From Arthrobacter ramosus (GTDB taxonomy: Bacteria; Actinomycetota; Actinomycetes; Actinomycetales; Micrococcaceae), in assembly GCF_039535095.1 (NCBI RefSeq), contig NZ_BAAAWN010000001.1:620001-684000 (forward strand): a stretch of DNA of 64,000 nt, given 5' to 3'. Each line of letters begins with the position of its first letter. Position 1 is the first letter of the stretch. The translations under genes and the position numbers were made by a program. The notes below the pieces were generated by a model. It made no database searches and was not told where the DNA came from. It saw nothing but the letters and a program-made list of their open reading frames with translations. Of the stretch, positions 1-7,617 are shown in pieces.

Positions 1-2
1 GT

Positions 3-722
3 GGAATCGGCAAGACTTCCACCACGGTCGGCGTGGGCCTCACCTTGGCGGAATTCCGGGGCGACCCGCCCTGCGCGATTGACGCCAACCCCGATTCCGG
101 CGACCTCGTGGAGCGCGCCCTGGGCGAGGGCATCTACCAGAAGGCCACGCCGCGCACCATCACGGACCTGCTCAAGAACGTCGACAACGTCGATTCGCTC
201 ACGGCGCTGGCACGCTACATGCACCATGCCGGCCGACTGCACCTGATCGCCGGCGAACAAGACCCGGAAGTTTCCGATTCACTGACCGCCCAGGAATACC
301 TGCGGATCCGCCAGTTGATCTCGGGCTACTACTCCATCGCGCTGACCGACTGCGGGACCGGAGTCACGCACAATGCGATGAGCGGCATCCTGCAATCGGC
401 CGACAACCTCATCATCGCTGCCGGCTATGCCGTGAGCGGTGCCAAGCGTGCCCGCAGCACCCTTCAGTGGCTTGCGAGCCACGGCTACGAGGAGCTCGCC
501 CGCAACGCGATCGTGGTCATCACGGACAAGGACGAGGTATCGTCCCGCGTGGACAAGGATGCCATTGAGGATCACCTCTCCGGGATCTGCCGCCAGTTGA
601 TTGCCGTGCCGCACGACAGGGGAGTGGCCGACGGCGACCTGGTCACCCTGGACGTCCTGCGCCCCGACACCCGCCGTGCGTACAAAGAGATCGCGGCCGC
701 GATCGTGGACGGGTACGTGTAG
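3..722 (+). CDS. MinD/ParA-like P-loop ATPase, 5' end cut off by the window
   Basis: The reading frame is open from base 3, so only the last 239 residues are visible. The first visible residues, GIGKTSTT, are the end of a ParA/MinD Walker A loop, so probably only a short N-terminal part is missing. DANPDSGDL follows as the A' motif at about residue 25, and ALTDCGTG at about residue 115 is the Walker B region. Proteins of this type are membrane- or nucleoid-associated ATPases that position or assemble complexes; actinobacterial members also occur beside type VII secretion genes. The partner cannot be seen here. The stop is followed 24 bp later by a 66-bp palindromic repeat. The family is clear; the exact role is unknown. 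Confidence 0.8.
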   Translation, partial: GIGKTSTTVGVGLTLAEFRGDPPCAIDANPDSGDLVERALGEGIYQKATPRTITDLLKNVDNVDSLTALARYMHHAGRLHLIAGEQDPEVSDSLTAQEYLRIRQLISGYYSIALTDCGTGVTHNAMSGILQSADNLIIAAGYAVSGAKRARSTLQWLASHGYEELARNAIVVITDKDEVSSRVDKDAIEDHLSGICRQLIAVPHDRGVADGDLVTLDVLRPDTRRAYKEIAAAIVDGYV

Positions 723-745
723 CGCCTCTTCTTTTCGGCGCCCCG

Positions 746-811
746 CCCAACTGACTCGCAGTAGATGTCGTTTAGAGGGCTCAAAACGACATTAAGTGCC
801 AGCTAGTTGGG
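746..811. repeat. 66-bp palindromic repeat, family 1, copy 1
   Basis: The element starts CCCAACTGACTCGCAG and ends GCCAGCTAGTTGGG, with inverted arms around TGTCGTTT and AAACGACA. It is exactly 66 bp, like the copies at 29199, 33155, 42968 and 49701. This copy is the most diverged, with AGATGTCGTT in place of TTGTTGTCGTT. It lies 24 bp after the stop of the ATPase gene and could form a 3' hairpin. Confidence 0.85.
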
Positions 812-1092
812 TGGGGCTACTTAGTTATTGCTTAGGGAGACGCTGGCGACACTCTATTTACTACTTGGTTTTACCCGGGCATGAGCGGGTTGTTACTCGA
901 CTACTACGCGGATTGCAAATTGTCGCTTCCGCCGGGATTTCCCTAGAGTTGCACCTGGACGTCATTCGCTTTGCGGGGCGCCCTCGCCATGACCGGGAAC
1001 TGGGCCCGGGCATGGTGCACCCAATTCCGTGCCTTCATGACACCCTGCTGCGCCCGTTTCTGAACCCGCGGCCAGCACCCAGGAGCCTCCTT
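812..1092. other. intergenic stretch with no gene seen
   Basis: Together with the repeat before it, this makes a 370-bp gap before the secreted protein. The frame of the downstream gene is open from 796, but the translation here is Arg/His-rich without any domain. A ribosome binding site followed by a signal peptide occurs only at 1081-1093. I see no convincing promoter. Confidence 0.5.
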
Positions 1093-1965
1093 TTGATTCC
1101 CAAAAAACTTGCCTTGATGTTCGCTGCCGTGCTTCTCCTCGGACTGACGGGTGGCACTGGCGCTCGCCCCTCCGCCAACGCAGCGCCCGACGCCGGCCCC
1201 GCGCCAATCGCGAACGCCGCACCTGTCGCTGAGGTGGCCCCGCTCGCAACGCCAGCAGCGTCCGCTACCCCGACTCCCGCACCGCCCGCCGTTCCGCAGC
1301 CTGCCGCCGTACCCGCGCCCGCCGTCGTCGTGCCCCAGGCTGCCGCCGTACCCCAAACCGCCCCGGGCGGCTCCGTGAAGGTGCTCGACACCACCGCTGC
1401 CATCACCGACCCCAACTGGTTCCGCCAGGCCTACGCAGAGGGCTTCCGTCTCTACGTCATGCACTCCACCGTCTGGGGCACGTGCACCCCATGGCAACAG
1501 ACCCAAGCCCAATTGAAGATGGCGCTCGACGCCGGCCTCAAGATCGCGGTCTACACCCGTGACGCTTCATGCTGGGAGAACGGGATCAAAGCCGCAGGCC
1601 CGTACATGTCCCAACTGCAGTTCTTCGCCCTGGACATCGAGCCCGGTGGATCCCTGGTGACCCGGGCCATGGTGGATGGCGTGCGGAGCCTGGGCGTGCG
1701 GCCCGTGATCTACAGCGGCAGCGGCATGTGGCCAGGCTTGATGGGCAACAGCACCGCATTCTCGGATGTGCCCCTCTGGGATACGGACACGAGCACCCTC
1801 AACTACGCCAGCTGGACCGCGAACTACCTGGCGCCGGCCCCTATGCAGTACGGCGGCTGGAACTCGGCCGGCACCATGCGCGTGGGGATCCAGCAGAAGT
1901 TCGAACACACCCTGAACGGCGTCAACGTGGACTTGAACTCATTCGATGCGAGCTTCCTGAAGTAG
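1093..1965 (+). CDS. secreted GH25/Rv2525c-like TIM-barrel protein
   Basis: The chosen start is TTG at 1093, behind AGGAG at 1081 with 7-nt spacing. It gives a basic n-region (IPKK) and a hydrophobic segment (LALMFAAVLLLGL), a typical signal peptide, in 290 residues. Residues about 35-95 are an Ala/Pro-rich linker, suggesting a stalk on the cell surface. The rest resembles lysozyme-like glycosidase barrels: a conserved Asp near the domain start (VLDTTAAI) and the acidic strand end FALDIEPGG, followed by GVRPVIYSGSG and a C-terminal DLNSFD. GH25-type enzymes cut peptidoglycan, and related actinobacterial proteins such as Rv2525c act in the envelope. Substrate and activity are inferred. The gene appears monocistronic. 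Confidence 0.65.
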   Translation: MIPKKLALMFAAVLLLGLTGGTGARPSANAAPDAGPAPIANAAPVAEVAPLATPAASATPTPAPPAVPQPAAVPAPAVVVPQAAAVPQTAPGGSVKVLDTTAAITDPNWFRQAYAEGFRLYVMHSTVWGTCTPWQQTQAQLKMALDAGLKIAVYTRDASCWENGIKAAGPYMSQLQFFALDIEPGGSLVTRAMVDGVRSLGVRPVIYSGSGMWPGLMGNSTAFSDVPLWDTDTSTLNYASWTANYLAPAPMQYGGWNSAGTMRVGIQQKFEHTLNGVNVDLNSFDASFLK

Positions 1966-1980
1966 GCGCGGCGTTTAATT

Positions 1981-2000
1981 CCTGACGCAGAGGGAATTCC
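1981..2000. repeat. 20-bp direct repeat left of AbiEi-like gene 1
   Basis: The sequence is CCTGACGCAG, two variable bases, then GGAATTCC. The same 20 bp, with the same two variable positions, recurs at 3109-3128 on the other side of the gene at 2125-3078. AATTCC just before and GGAATT inside the unit can pair as a small hairpin. Confidence 0.7.
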
Positions 2001-2062
2001 GGGGGCGCAGGGATGATGCAGTGTCGGACGGCACGGGACGCATCGGGACTATTTCCCCCGAG

Positions 2063-2071
2063 TTGTCCACA
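2063..2071 (+). promoter_or_regulatory. DnaA-box-like TTGTCCACA upstream of AbiEi-like gene 1
   Basis: TTGTCCACA matches the DnaA-box consensus of high-GC actinobacteria. It ends 53 nt before the start codon at 2125. The same nonamer followed by T occurs 52 and 51 nt before the two related genes at 24369 and 33587. The fixed distance suggests function; DnaA binding itself is inference. Confidence 0.5.
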
Positions 2072-2124
2072 TGGAGGAATTCGGTGCTGCCACGTGCCGC
2101 AGTCCACATGGCAGCTTCTTATCC

Positions 2125-3078
2125 ATGACCCACTTGCCCCGTCTCATCCTCAGCCGAGATCACCTTTTTCACGGAACGACCCTCAAGGAACTCGCCCGGA
2201 GCGCCAAAACGGGTGCCTTGCATCGCGTCCGCCAAGGAGTGTACGTTGACGGCGCCGCGTGGGCCGCACTGAAACCGTGGGAGAAATACCGTGTCCGGGT
2301 CAGCGCTGCGGCCGAAACCTCTAGCGCACGGACCATATTCGCCAGGCACTCGGCAGCGTCTGTGTGGGGGATCCCCACCATAGGCGTGCATCATCCGGTC
2401 CAGGCCCTGACTCTCCAGAACGACGGCGGCCGCTCGCGGGCCGGGATATCCCGCCACTACGCGGACCCCGCCAGCCTCAAGGTGTATCGCTGCGAGGGAC
2501 TGCTGGTGACGGACAGGGTGCGCACGGTGCTGGACCTGGCCGCTTTCACCCCGTTCGTCGAATCCATCGCTCCCTTGGATCACGTGCTCAAAGCCGACCG
2601 GAAACGGGGATTGCCCGCCATTACGAAAGAGACGCTTCTGGCAGGAGCGGATGGAATTTACACGGCGGCGGCCATCCGGAGAATCCAAGCGGCAGTCGAT
2701 TTCGCAGATCCCCTGTCCGGATCTGCGGGGGAATCCTACAGCCGGGCTTTGATGCATGTCGCCGGATTCGATGCCCCGGTTCTTCAACGTGAATTCCGCG
2801 ACGAAGCGGGCCTCGTGGGCTATTCGGATTTCTATTGGAAGGGTGTGCGGGTGGCCGGGGAGTTCGACGGCATCGATAAGTACCTGAAACCGGAATTCCT
2901 CAAGGGACGGACTGCCGCTCAAGCCGTCGTCGAGGAGAAGCTGCGTGAGGACCGTCTCCGTGCCACCGGGTCCGGCGTCGTCCGTTGGGTGTGGGCGGAA
3001 CTCATGGCTCCCGGCGTGCTCGAACGGAAGCTGGCAGCGGCAGGGGTGCCCCGGCGTCGTCCGCGCGGAGCCCTATGA
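2125..3078 (+). CDS. AbiEi-type wHTH plus Vsr/DUF559-like nuclease-fold protein (paralogue 1)
   Basis: This 317-residue protein starts at ATG 2125 (MTHLPRLIL), matching the start of its paralogue at 24369 (MSTLPRLIL). The N-terminal ~100 residues fit the AbiEi antitoxin-type winged-helix region (RVRQGVYVDG; FARHSAASVWGIP). The C-terminal third fits the PD-(D/E)XK fold of Vsr/DUF559 proteins: GESYSR, then YSDFYW, VAGEFDGIDKY and EEKLREDRLRATG, with candidate metal ligands in D-FYW and GEFDG. It stands alone, with no AbiEii-type toxin beside it. A DnaA-box-like nonamer lies 53 nt before the start and 20-bp direct repeats flank it. A role in defence or in mobilising repeats is possible but unproven; a DNA-binding regulator is the alternative. 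Confidence 0.65.
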   Translation: MTHLPRLILSRDHLFHGTTLKELARSAKTGALHRVRQGVYVDGAAWAALKPWEKYRVRVSAAAETSSARTIFARHSAASVWGIPTIGVHHPVQALTLQNDGGRSRAGISRHYADPASLKVYRCEGLLVTDRVRTVLDLAAFTPFVESIAPLDHVLKADRKRGLPAITKETLLAGADGIYTAAAIRRIQAAVDFADPLSGSAGESYSRALMHVAGFDAPVLQREFRDEAGLVGYSDFYWKGVRVAGEFDGIDKYLKPEFLKGRTAAQAVVEEKLREDRLRATGSGVVRWVWAELMAPGVLERKLAAAGVPRRRPRGAL

Positions 3079-3108
3079 CGCGCTGGATTCCTGACGCTGC
3101 GCTGAATG

Positions 3109-3128
3109 CCTGACGCAGCCGGAATTCC
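3109..3128. repeat. 20-bp direct repeat right of AbiEi-like gene 1
   Basis: This is the second copy of CCTGACGCAG-NN-GGAATTCC, in the same orientation as 1981-2000; 18 of 20 bases agree. A further TTCCTGACGC at 3088-3097 just before it suggests a decayed extra unit. Confidence 0.7.
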
Positions 3129-3184
3129 CTGTGCGACAGGTATTTGGCGCGTCGCAAAGGATGCGGCGTCCTAGGATAAAAGGG

Positions 3185-4405
3185 ATGACCACCACCAGCA
3201 CCCTTCAGCCCTTCAATCTCCGCAGCATTGCGTTGCCCGCCTTTGGGCCCGCCCTGCTGTTCTGTATCGGCGAAGGTGCGGTCCTTCCGGTGGTGGCATT
3301 GTCCGCCCGCGACCTTGGTGCTTCCGTGGCGGTTTCCGCGCTCGTGGTCACCCTGATCGGGCTGGGGTCGTGGTTCTTCAACCTGCCCGCTTCGCTCATC
3401 ACCATCAAGTTCGGCGAACGATGGGCCATCGTGGCCGCGGGCGCAGCCGGAGCATTGGCCCTGTTGGCTGCCGGATTCGCGCCGCTCCTTGCGCACAACG
3501 GCATCTGGCTGCTCGCCGCGGCGATGACCGTGGTCGGGATGTCCACCAGCGTCTTCAACCTCGCGCGCCAGAAGTACCTCACGGAAGCCGTCCCGGTCAT
3601 CTACCGGGCGCGCGCACTCTCGACGTTGGGCGGCGTCACCCGGATCGGCGTGTTCATTGGTCCGTTCGTCGGCGCGGCCGTGATGCAGTTCGCCGGCATC
3701 AGCGGCGCGTATTGGGTTGGCGTGGCGGGTATGGCGGCCGCCGCGGTGCTGTCCCTCACCATCCCGGACCTTGTGTTGCCGGACGACGTCGACGGCGGAC
3801 GCAAGGGTCCCGAGCCCACCCTCCGTGGCGTCGCGGTTTCCCACGCGGGCGTGTTCCTGACTGTCGGGACCGGGATCCTGCTCCTCAGCGCGCTGCGGGC
3901 CTCACGCCAAGTGGTCATCCCTTTGTGGGCAGACCACTTGGGATTGGACGCCACACACGCATCACTCATCTACGGCTTGTCCGGCGCGATCGACATGCTG
4001 GTGTTCTATCCGGCCGGCAAGCTCATGGACCGCAAGGGGCGCATGTGGGTCGCCGTGCCGTCCACCCTCATCATGGGCGCGGCGTTGTTCCTCATGCCGT
4101 CGTCCGCGGATTTTGTGGGGCTGCTGCTGGCATCGCTCCTGATCGGCTTCGGCAACGGCATCGGCTCGGGACTCATCATGACGCTCGGAGCCGACTTTTC
4201 CCCGGACAAAGGCCGCGGGCAATTCCTCGGTTTGTGGAGGTTCATCTCGGACGCCGGTGCCACAGGCGGACCCGTGCTGCTCTCGGCCCTCACTGCCGCC
4301 GTATCGCTCGCGGCGGGCGTCTGGGCCACGGGCTTCCTGGGCCTGGCCGCCGCGGCGGTGTTCGCCGTCGCACTCCCGAAACTCAAGCACCGCAGGAACT
4401 ACTGA
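3185..4405 (+). CDS. MFS transporter, 12 predicted membrane segments
   Basis: The protein has 406 residues of alternating hydrophobic segments and short charged loops typical of the major facilitator superfamily. A motif-A-like loop, AGKLMDRKGRMWVAV, lies in the second half (about residue 278). VYRARALSTLGGVTRIGVFIGP sits in the region of segments 4-5. The start is ATG 3185, after AAAAGGG; TAGGAT at 3172 could be a -10 box giving a leaderless or near-leaderless message. The longer frame from GTG 3131 lacks a ribosome site. Export of small molecules or drugs is the usual role of this branch; the substrate is unknown. No regulator is adjacent. Confidence 0.8.
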   Translation: MTTTSTLQPFNLRSIALPAFGPALLFCIGEGAVLPVVALSARDLGASVAVSALVVTLIGLGSWFFNLPASLITIKFGERWAIVAAGAAGALALLAAGFAPLLAHNGIWLLAAAMTVVGMSTSVFNLARQKYLTEAVPVIYRARALSTLGGVTRIGVFIGPFVGAAVMQFAGISGAYWVGVAGMAAAAVLSLTIPDLVLPDDVDGGRKGPEPTLRGVAVSHAGVFLTVGTGILLLSALRASRQVVIPLWADHLGLDATHASLIYGLSGAIDMLVFYPAGKLMDRKGRMWVAVPSTLIMGAALFLMPSSADFVGLLLASLLIGFGNGIGSGLIMTLGADFSPDKGRGQFLGLWRFISDAGATGGPVLLSALTAAVSLAAGVWATGFLGLAAAAVFAVALPKLKHRRNY

Positions 4406-4490
4406 GCCTCTGACGAGGCCTCACTGACAGCCGGGGCGCCCGTCATTCGCTCCCAGACTCCGGTCAGGTGCCTCCGGTATGGTGAATTGG

Positions 4491-5804
4491 ATGTTCTCAG
4501 TCATCGCGCCTCCGCATCGTGCCCCCACTGCGAATCCGAGCACTGGGAAACCCGTCACGGACAGCGCCCCGCCGCTTGGTTCCGGGGCGGAGAATCGCCC
4601 GCCGAAGAGCGATGCAAAGCAATCCCGGCCTGATCTCGCGACGCTGACCGCACTGCGTTTCGTTGCCGCGCTGTGGGTGGTGTTCTTCCATCTTCAAGCC
4701 ATGCAGCACACCTTCCTCGCGCCCGTCTATGAGCTGTTCCGTCCCTTCATTGCCAATGGCGACCTGGGCGTGGACGTGTTCTTTGTGCTCAGCGGATTCA
4801 TCATCACCTACACGTACCTGGACCGGCTGGGCCCACGGTTCCGGTGGCGGACTGCCGGGGACTTTGTCTGGGCCAGGTTCGCCCGGATGTGGCCCGCGTT
4901 CGCGCTGGTCGTGGGCGTGGTTGGACTCTGGTTCGTATATGGGACCGCGCAGGAATCCGTGCGGGAGTGGTCCCTCCAGACCCAGGCTCCGGACCTGTCG
5001 CCGTGGGGTCTGGCCAAGCAGCTGCTGATGATGCATCTCTGGTTCCAACCGGGTACCGACGGCGCCAGCTGGTTCGGCCCTGGCTGGACGGTCAGCGCCG
5101 AGTGGCTGGCCTACTTGGCATTTCCCCTGCTGGCGCTGCTCCTGTTCCGGCTGCGCCGGCTGCATCCGCTGGCGGCACTGGCGGTCTCGGTGCTCGTTCT
5201 CCTGCCGACGGCCATCTGGGGCCCGGACCTGCCAATCGCCACGGATGAGCATCAGCCCTACGAATGGTTGCTGCGGATCGCATGCTGCTTCATTTCCGGC
5301 GCTTTCGCTTGCATCGCCGCACGGAACGCAGACCGTATGAAGTTCAACCCTGCCCTGGCCGGTCCCGGCGCCCTGCTGACCGGAACCGCCGTCGTCATCT
5401 TCCTGGCCACAGCCGGAAAACCTGGCCCCGGACGGCTGGCTGTGCTTGCCTTCCCGCTGCTCATTGCCCTTCTTAGCCTGACCCGCGGCTGGCTCCGCTC
5501 GGCGTTGTCGGCGCGGTGGCTGCAGTATGGCGGGCACAGTTCCTACAGTCTGTACTTGGTGCACATGTTCTTCATTTACCTCTTCTACTGGCTGATCAGG
5601 GACTGGCCGCACGGCGCCGGACCGCTGGCGGAGAACCTGCTCGCCGCGGCGTGCCTGCTCGGGATTGCGTTGGCCACCCATCTGCTGTTCAAGTACGTCG
5701 AGGAACCGGCCCGGCTCCGGCTGCGCGCATTGGTGCCGAAGGCGGGTGCCGCGAGGGTGGGTACCGCCGTCGGGCACTCAAGCCGGGGCAGCGCCCGTCA
5801 GTGA
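4491..5804 (+). CDS. acyltransferase 3 family membrane protein (OafA/YrhL type)
   Basis: These 437 residues place about ten membrane segments after an N-terminal Pro/Ser-rich tail. Family hallmarks are LRFVAALWVVFFHLQAM with the conserved His near residue 60, DLGVDVFFVLSGFI just after, and SYSLYLVHMFF near the C-terminus. Such enzymes O-acetylate or acylate surface glycans or lipids at the membrane. I place the start at ATG 4491 because TATGGT at 4478-4483 looks like a -10 box 7 nt upstream (leaderless). An in-frame ATG at 4479 lies inside that box. The last ~15 codons (AVGHSSRG) come from a short dispersed GCCGTCGGGCACTCA repeat, so the C-terminal tail may be repeat-derived. The acceptor is unknown. 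Confidence 0.8.
   Translation: MFSVIAPPHRAPTANPSTGKPVTDSAPPLGSGAENRPPKSDAKQSRPDLATLTALRFVAALWVVFFHLQAMQHTFLAPVYELFRPFIANGDLGVDVFFVLSGFIITYTYLDRLGPRFRWRTAGDFVWARFARMWPAFALVVGVVGLWFVYGTAQESVREWSLQTQAPDLSPWGLAKQLLMMHLWFQPGTDGASWFGPGWTVSAEWLAYLAFPLLALLLFRLRRLHPLAALAVSVLVLLPTAIWGPDLPIATDEHQPYEWLLRIACCFISGAFACIAARNADRMKFNPALAGPGALLTGTAVVIFLATAGKPGPGRLAVLAFPLLIALLSLTRGWLRSALSARWLQYGGHSSYSLYLVHMFFIYLFYWLIRDWPHGAGPLAENLLAAACLLGIALATHLLFKYVEEPARLRLRALVPKAGAARVGTAVGHSSRGSARQ
5763..5785. repeat. GCCGTCGGGCACTCA repeat, partial copy inside the acyltransferase 3' end
   Basis: CGCCGTCGGGCACTCAAGCCG matches the core of the 40-bp elements at 6628 and 7578. It lies in the last codons of the acyltransferase gene, close to the facing end of the alpha/beta hydrolase gene. 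Confidence 0.55.
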
Positions 5805-5807
5805 ACG

Positions 5808-6602
5808 TCAGCCGAGGGAACTGAGGAACGCGGTCGTGTCCGCTGCCACCTGGTCCGGACACTCCCACAAGACCAGGTGCCCTACTCCGGGATAAACCTT
5901 CAACACGGCGCCTGGAATTCGAGCCGCCAAGGCTTCCTGGTGCCTTCGAGGCAGCACGGAGTCATGTGCGCCCCACAGGATCAGGGTGGGCGCGAGAATG
6001 GTTCCGGACTCGGTGGGCGGAGTTGCCGTACGCAAACCATCGAGGATGCGCTTCCACGCGTGCGCGGGCATCCTGACTCCGTCGCGTACCCGGTCCTCGA
6101 TAAACCAAGCAGGAATCGCATGCAGTAGTGGGAACCAGGACAGGGAATTCCGTACCCAGTTCTCGTCGATGGGATCCTGGAGGCGGTCGACTTCGTTGGC
6201 GAAAGCGGGCCGGGCCCGAAGGCTCAGGGGAGAACCCACCAGCACAAGCGCCGCGACACGATCAGGGTGCCCGATGGCTAACTGCTGGGCCACATAGCCG
6301 CCGCTGGAGGAACCAAGGACGTACGGCCTTGGCACGCCGAGCGCATCCAGGATGGCTGCGGCGTCCCCGGCCTGTTCTACCAGCGAATAGCCGAGCTCCG
6401 GTTTCTCCGCGTCGCCCTGCCCGCGGAGGTCGGGCGCGTAGACCCTGAAGTCCGTCAGCAGAGGTACAAGGCGGTCAAAGCTGCGCCGGGATTCACCCCA
6501 GGCGTGCAAAAGCAACAACGGCTTCGCGTCGGCATCGCCGTGGACGAGGCACGGAACCCGTATGCCCGTGGTGAGCCTGAGATCCAGGACTTCGGCGCCC
6601 AT
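5808..6602 (-). CDS. alpha/beta hydrolase
   Basis: This is a 264-residue alpha/beta-hydrolase-fold enzyme. LLLLHAWGESRRSFDRL holds the oxyanion-hole region (HAWG). LGSSSGGYVAQQLA is the nucleophile elbow, with Ser in GSSSGG. LILWGAHDSVLPRR carries the acid Asp, and GVGHLVLWECPD carries the catalytic His. It resembles haloalkane dehalogenase/esterase/peroxidase-type members; the substrate cannot be read. The start at ATG 6602 (MGAEVLDL) is preferred. The frame is open to 6695, but that extension runs through the dispersed repeat at 6628-6667 and is not domain-like. The gene converges on the acyltransferase with only 3 bp between stops. Confidence 0.8.
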   Translation of the reverse strand: MGAEVLDLRLTTGIRVPCLVHGDADAKPLLLLHAWGESRRSFDRLVPLLTDFRVYAPDLRGQGDAEKPELGYSLVEQAGDAAAILDALGVPRPYVLGSSSGGYVAQQLAIGHPDRVAALVLVGSPLSLRARPAFANEVDRLQDPIDENWVRNSLSWFPLLHAIPAWFIEDRVRDGVRMPAHAWKRILDGLRTATPPTESGTILAPTLILWGAHDSVLPRRHQEALAARIPGAVLKVYPGVGHLVLWECPDQVAADTTAFLSSLG

Positions 6603-6627
6603 AGCATCAGGGTACGCCTCGCCGCGC

Positions 6628-6667
6628 GGCACTAAGGTGAGCGCCGCCGTCGGGCATTCACGCCGAA
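6628..6667. repeat. 40-bp repeat X, left copy
   Basis: The sequence runs from GGCACTAAGG through GCCGCCGTCGGGCATTCACG to CCGAA. The right copy at 7578-7617 has the same orientation and a few substitutions. Together with the ~103-bp repeats just inside, the two copies bracket the membrane-protein gene at 6873-7427. Confidence 0.75.
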
Positions 6668-6677
6668 AGTGGGCCGG

Positions 6678-6781
6678 GCCTCCAGATCCGACCACCTTTG
6701 GCCGGGCCGCCTCCTAGGATTCCGCGGACGTAAGGGGATTCGGGACTGGAAAGTTGTTCAAACGAGGTCGAATGTTGAGCC
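6678..6781. repeat. ~103-bp repeat, family 2, copy a
   Basis: It starts GCCTCCAGATCCGACCACC and ends GGTCGAATGTTGAGCC. Near-identical blocks recur at 7437-7540 (same orientation) and 16888-16990 (opposite orientation). The ends carry inverted GACCAC(C/T)TTTGG and GTGGTC sequences, so the unit is partly palindromic. It lies in the promoter region of the downstream membrane-protein gene. Confidence 0.8.
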
Positions 6782-6872
6782 ACCCGGCGATCCCGAGACG
6801 GAATCGTTGACACCTGGGAGGCACTGGCGTTCGATGATCGCAGGGGGAGCTGTCTCGGCGGGGAGTGAACAG

Positions 6873-7427
6873 TTCATGCGGGTAATCCGGAATGCGAAAC
6901 CTGTATCCATCGTGGCGGGCAGCACCCTGGTACTTGAGGGCTGTGTCGGGATGTGGCTGGCCGCCACAGCGCCGGCTGGGCCGGAAAATGGCAGGATTGT
7001 TCTGCTTTCCTTCTTCTTCGCCGTCGTTGCCCTGATCTGGGGAGTCGTCATCCTGTCATGGCGCTTCTGGTCCAAGCCGATGGTCCTGGTGCGGGCGCAG
7101 GCGGCAGATGCCATTCCCGTGATCTGGCCCCTGGCCGTGGTTTCGTCGCCCTTGCTGTCGGCGCCCGGATTCTCCGATCCCGCCAACCCGTCCTTGTGGA
7201 TGGGTGGCCTGCTGCTCGCATCGGTCGCCATTTCAGTAGTGCCTGCGGAGAAGGCGGCGCTCTTGGATATCCCGCCACTACGCCCGGGACACTTCCTTGA
7301 TTGGCTCAGATGGCAGAATTTCGGTGCCGGCTCGCTGTGGGTTTCGGGTTTCTTTACCGCGACGTACTTTCTTGATTCACGCCGGCCGACATCATCATCG
7401 AAAACCTCTATCGGGCAGAAGCGCTAA
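6873..7427 (+). CDS. small integral membrane protein of unknown function
   Basis: I do not recognise a family. The chosen start is ATG 6873, behind GGGGAG, giving 184 residues; ATG 6834 in the same frame is an alternative with a poorer site. Four hydrophobic stretches are visible: VSIVAGSTLVLEGCVGMWLA, VLLSFFFAVVALIWGVVIL, VIWPLAVVSSPLLS and WMGGLLLASVAISVV, the last followed by a soluble tail with WLRWQNFGAGSLWVSGFF. It is probably a four- or five-span membrane protein. It stands alone between two direct copies of a ~103-bp repeat and two of a 40-bp repeat, which suggests the gene and its flanks arrived or duplicated as a unit. Confidence 0.5.
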   Translation, partial: FMRVIRNAKPVSIVAGSTLVLEGCVGMWLAATAPAGPENGRIVLLSFFFAVVALIWGVVILSWRFWSKPMVLVRAQAADAIPVIWPLAVVSSPLLSAPGFSDPANPSLWMGGLLLASVAISVVPAEKAALLDIPPLRPGHFLDWLRWQNFGAGSLWVSGFFTATYFLDSRRPTSSSKTSIGQKR

Positions 7428-7436
7428 GCGGACCGA

Positions 7437-7540
7437 GCCTCTAGATCCGACCACCTTTGGTCGGTATAGCAGTCGGGAGTCCGCGAAATACAGGGATTCC
7501 GGACTGGAGGGTTGTTCAAAAGTGGTCGAATGTTGAGCCC
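7437..7540. repeat. ~103-bp repeat, family 2, copy b
   Basis: Begins GCCTCTAGATCCGACCACC and ends GGTCGAATGTTGAGCCC. It is in direct orientation to copy a, starting 10 bp after the stop of the membrane-protein gene. The internal GGGATTCCGGACTGGAGGGT matches copy a with a few changes. Confidence 0.8.
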
Positions 7541-7577
7541 AGGCCAGCAGACCCGGCCGTCCAGGAAGCTGCGCCGG

Positions 7578-7617
7578 GGCACTAAGGCGACTGCCGCCGT
7601 CGGGCACTCACGCCGAA
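7578..7617. repeat. 40-bp repeat X, right copy (forms the PAP2 gene 3' end)
   Basis: Runs from GGCACTAAGG through GCCGCCGTCGGGCACTCACG to CCGAA. The stop and last dozen codons of the leftward PAP2 gene lie inside this element. Confidence 0.75.

Noticed and set aside
796..1092. N-terminal extension of the GH25-like protein
   Set aside because: The translation is Arg/His-rich without similarity to a domain, and a ribosome site plus signal peptide occur only at 1081-1093.
2125..3078. Complete AbiE toxin-antitoxin pair
   Set aside because: No AbiEii nucleotidyltransferase gene lies beside any of the three AbiEi-like genes, so a standard type IV system is not supported.
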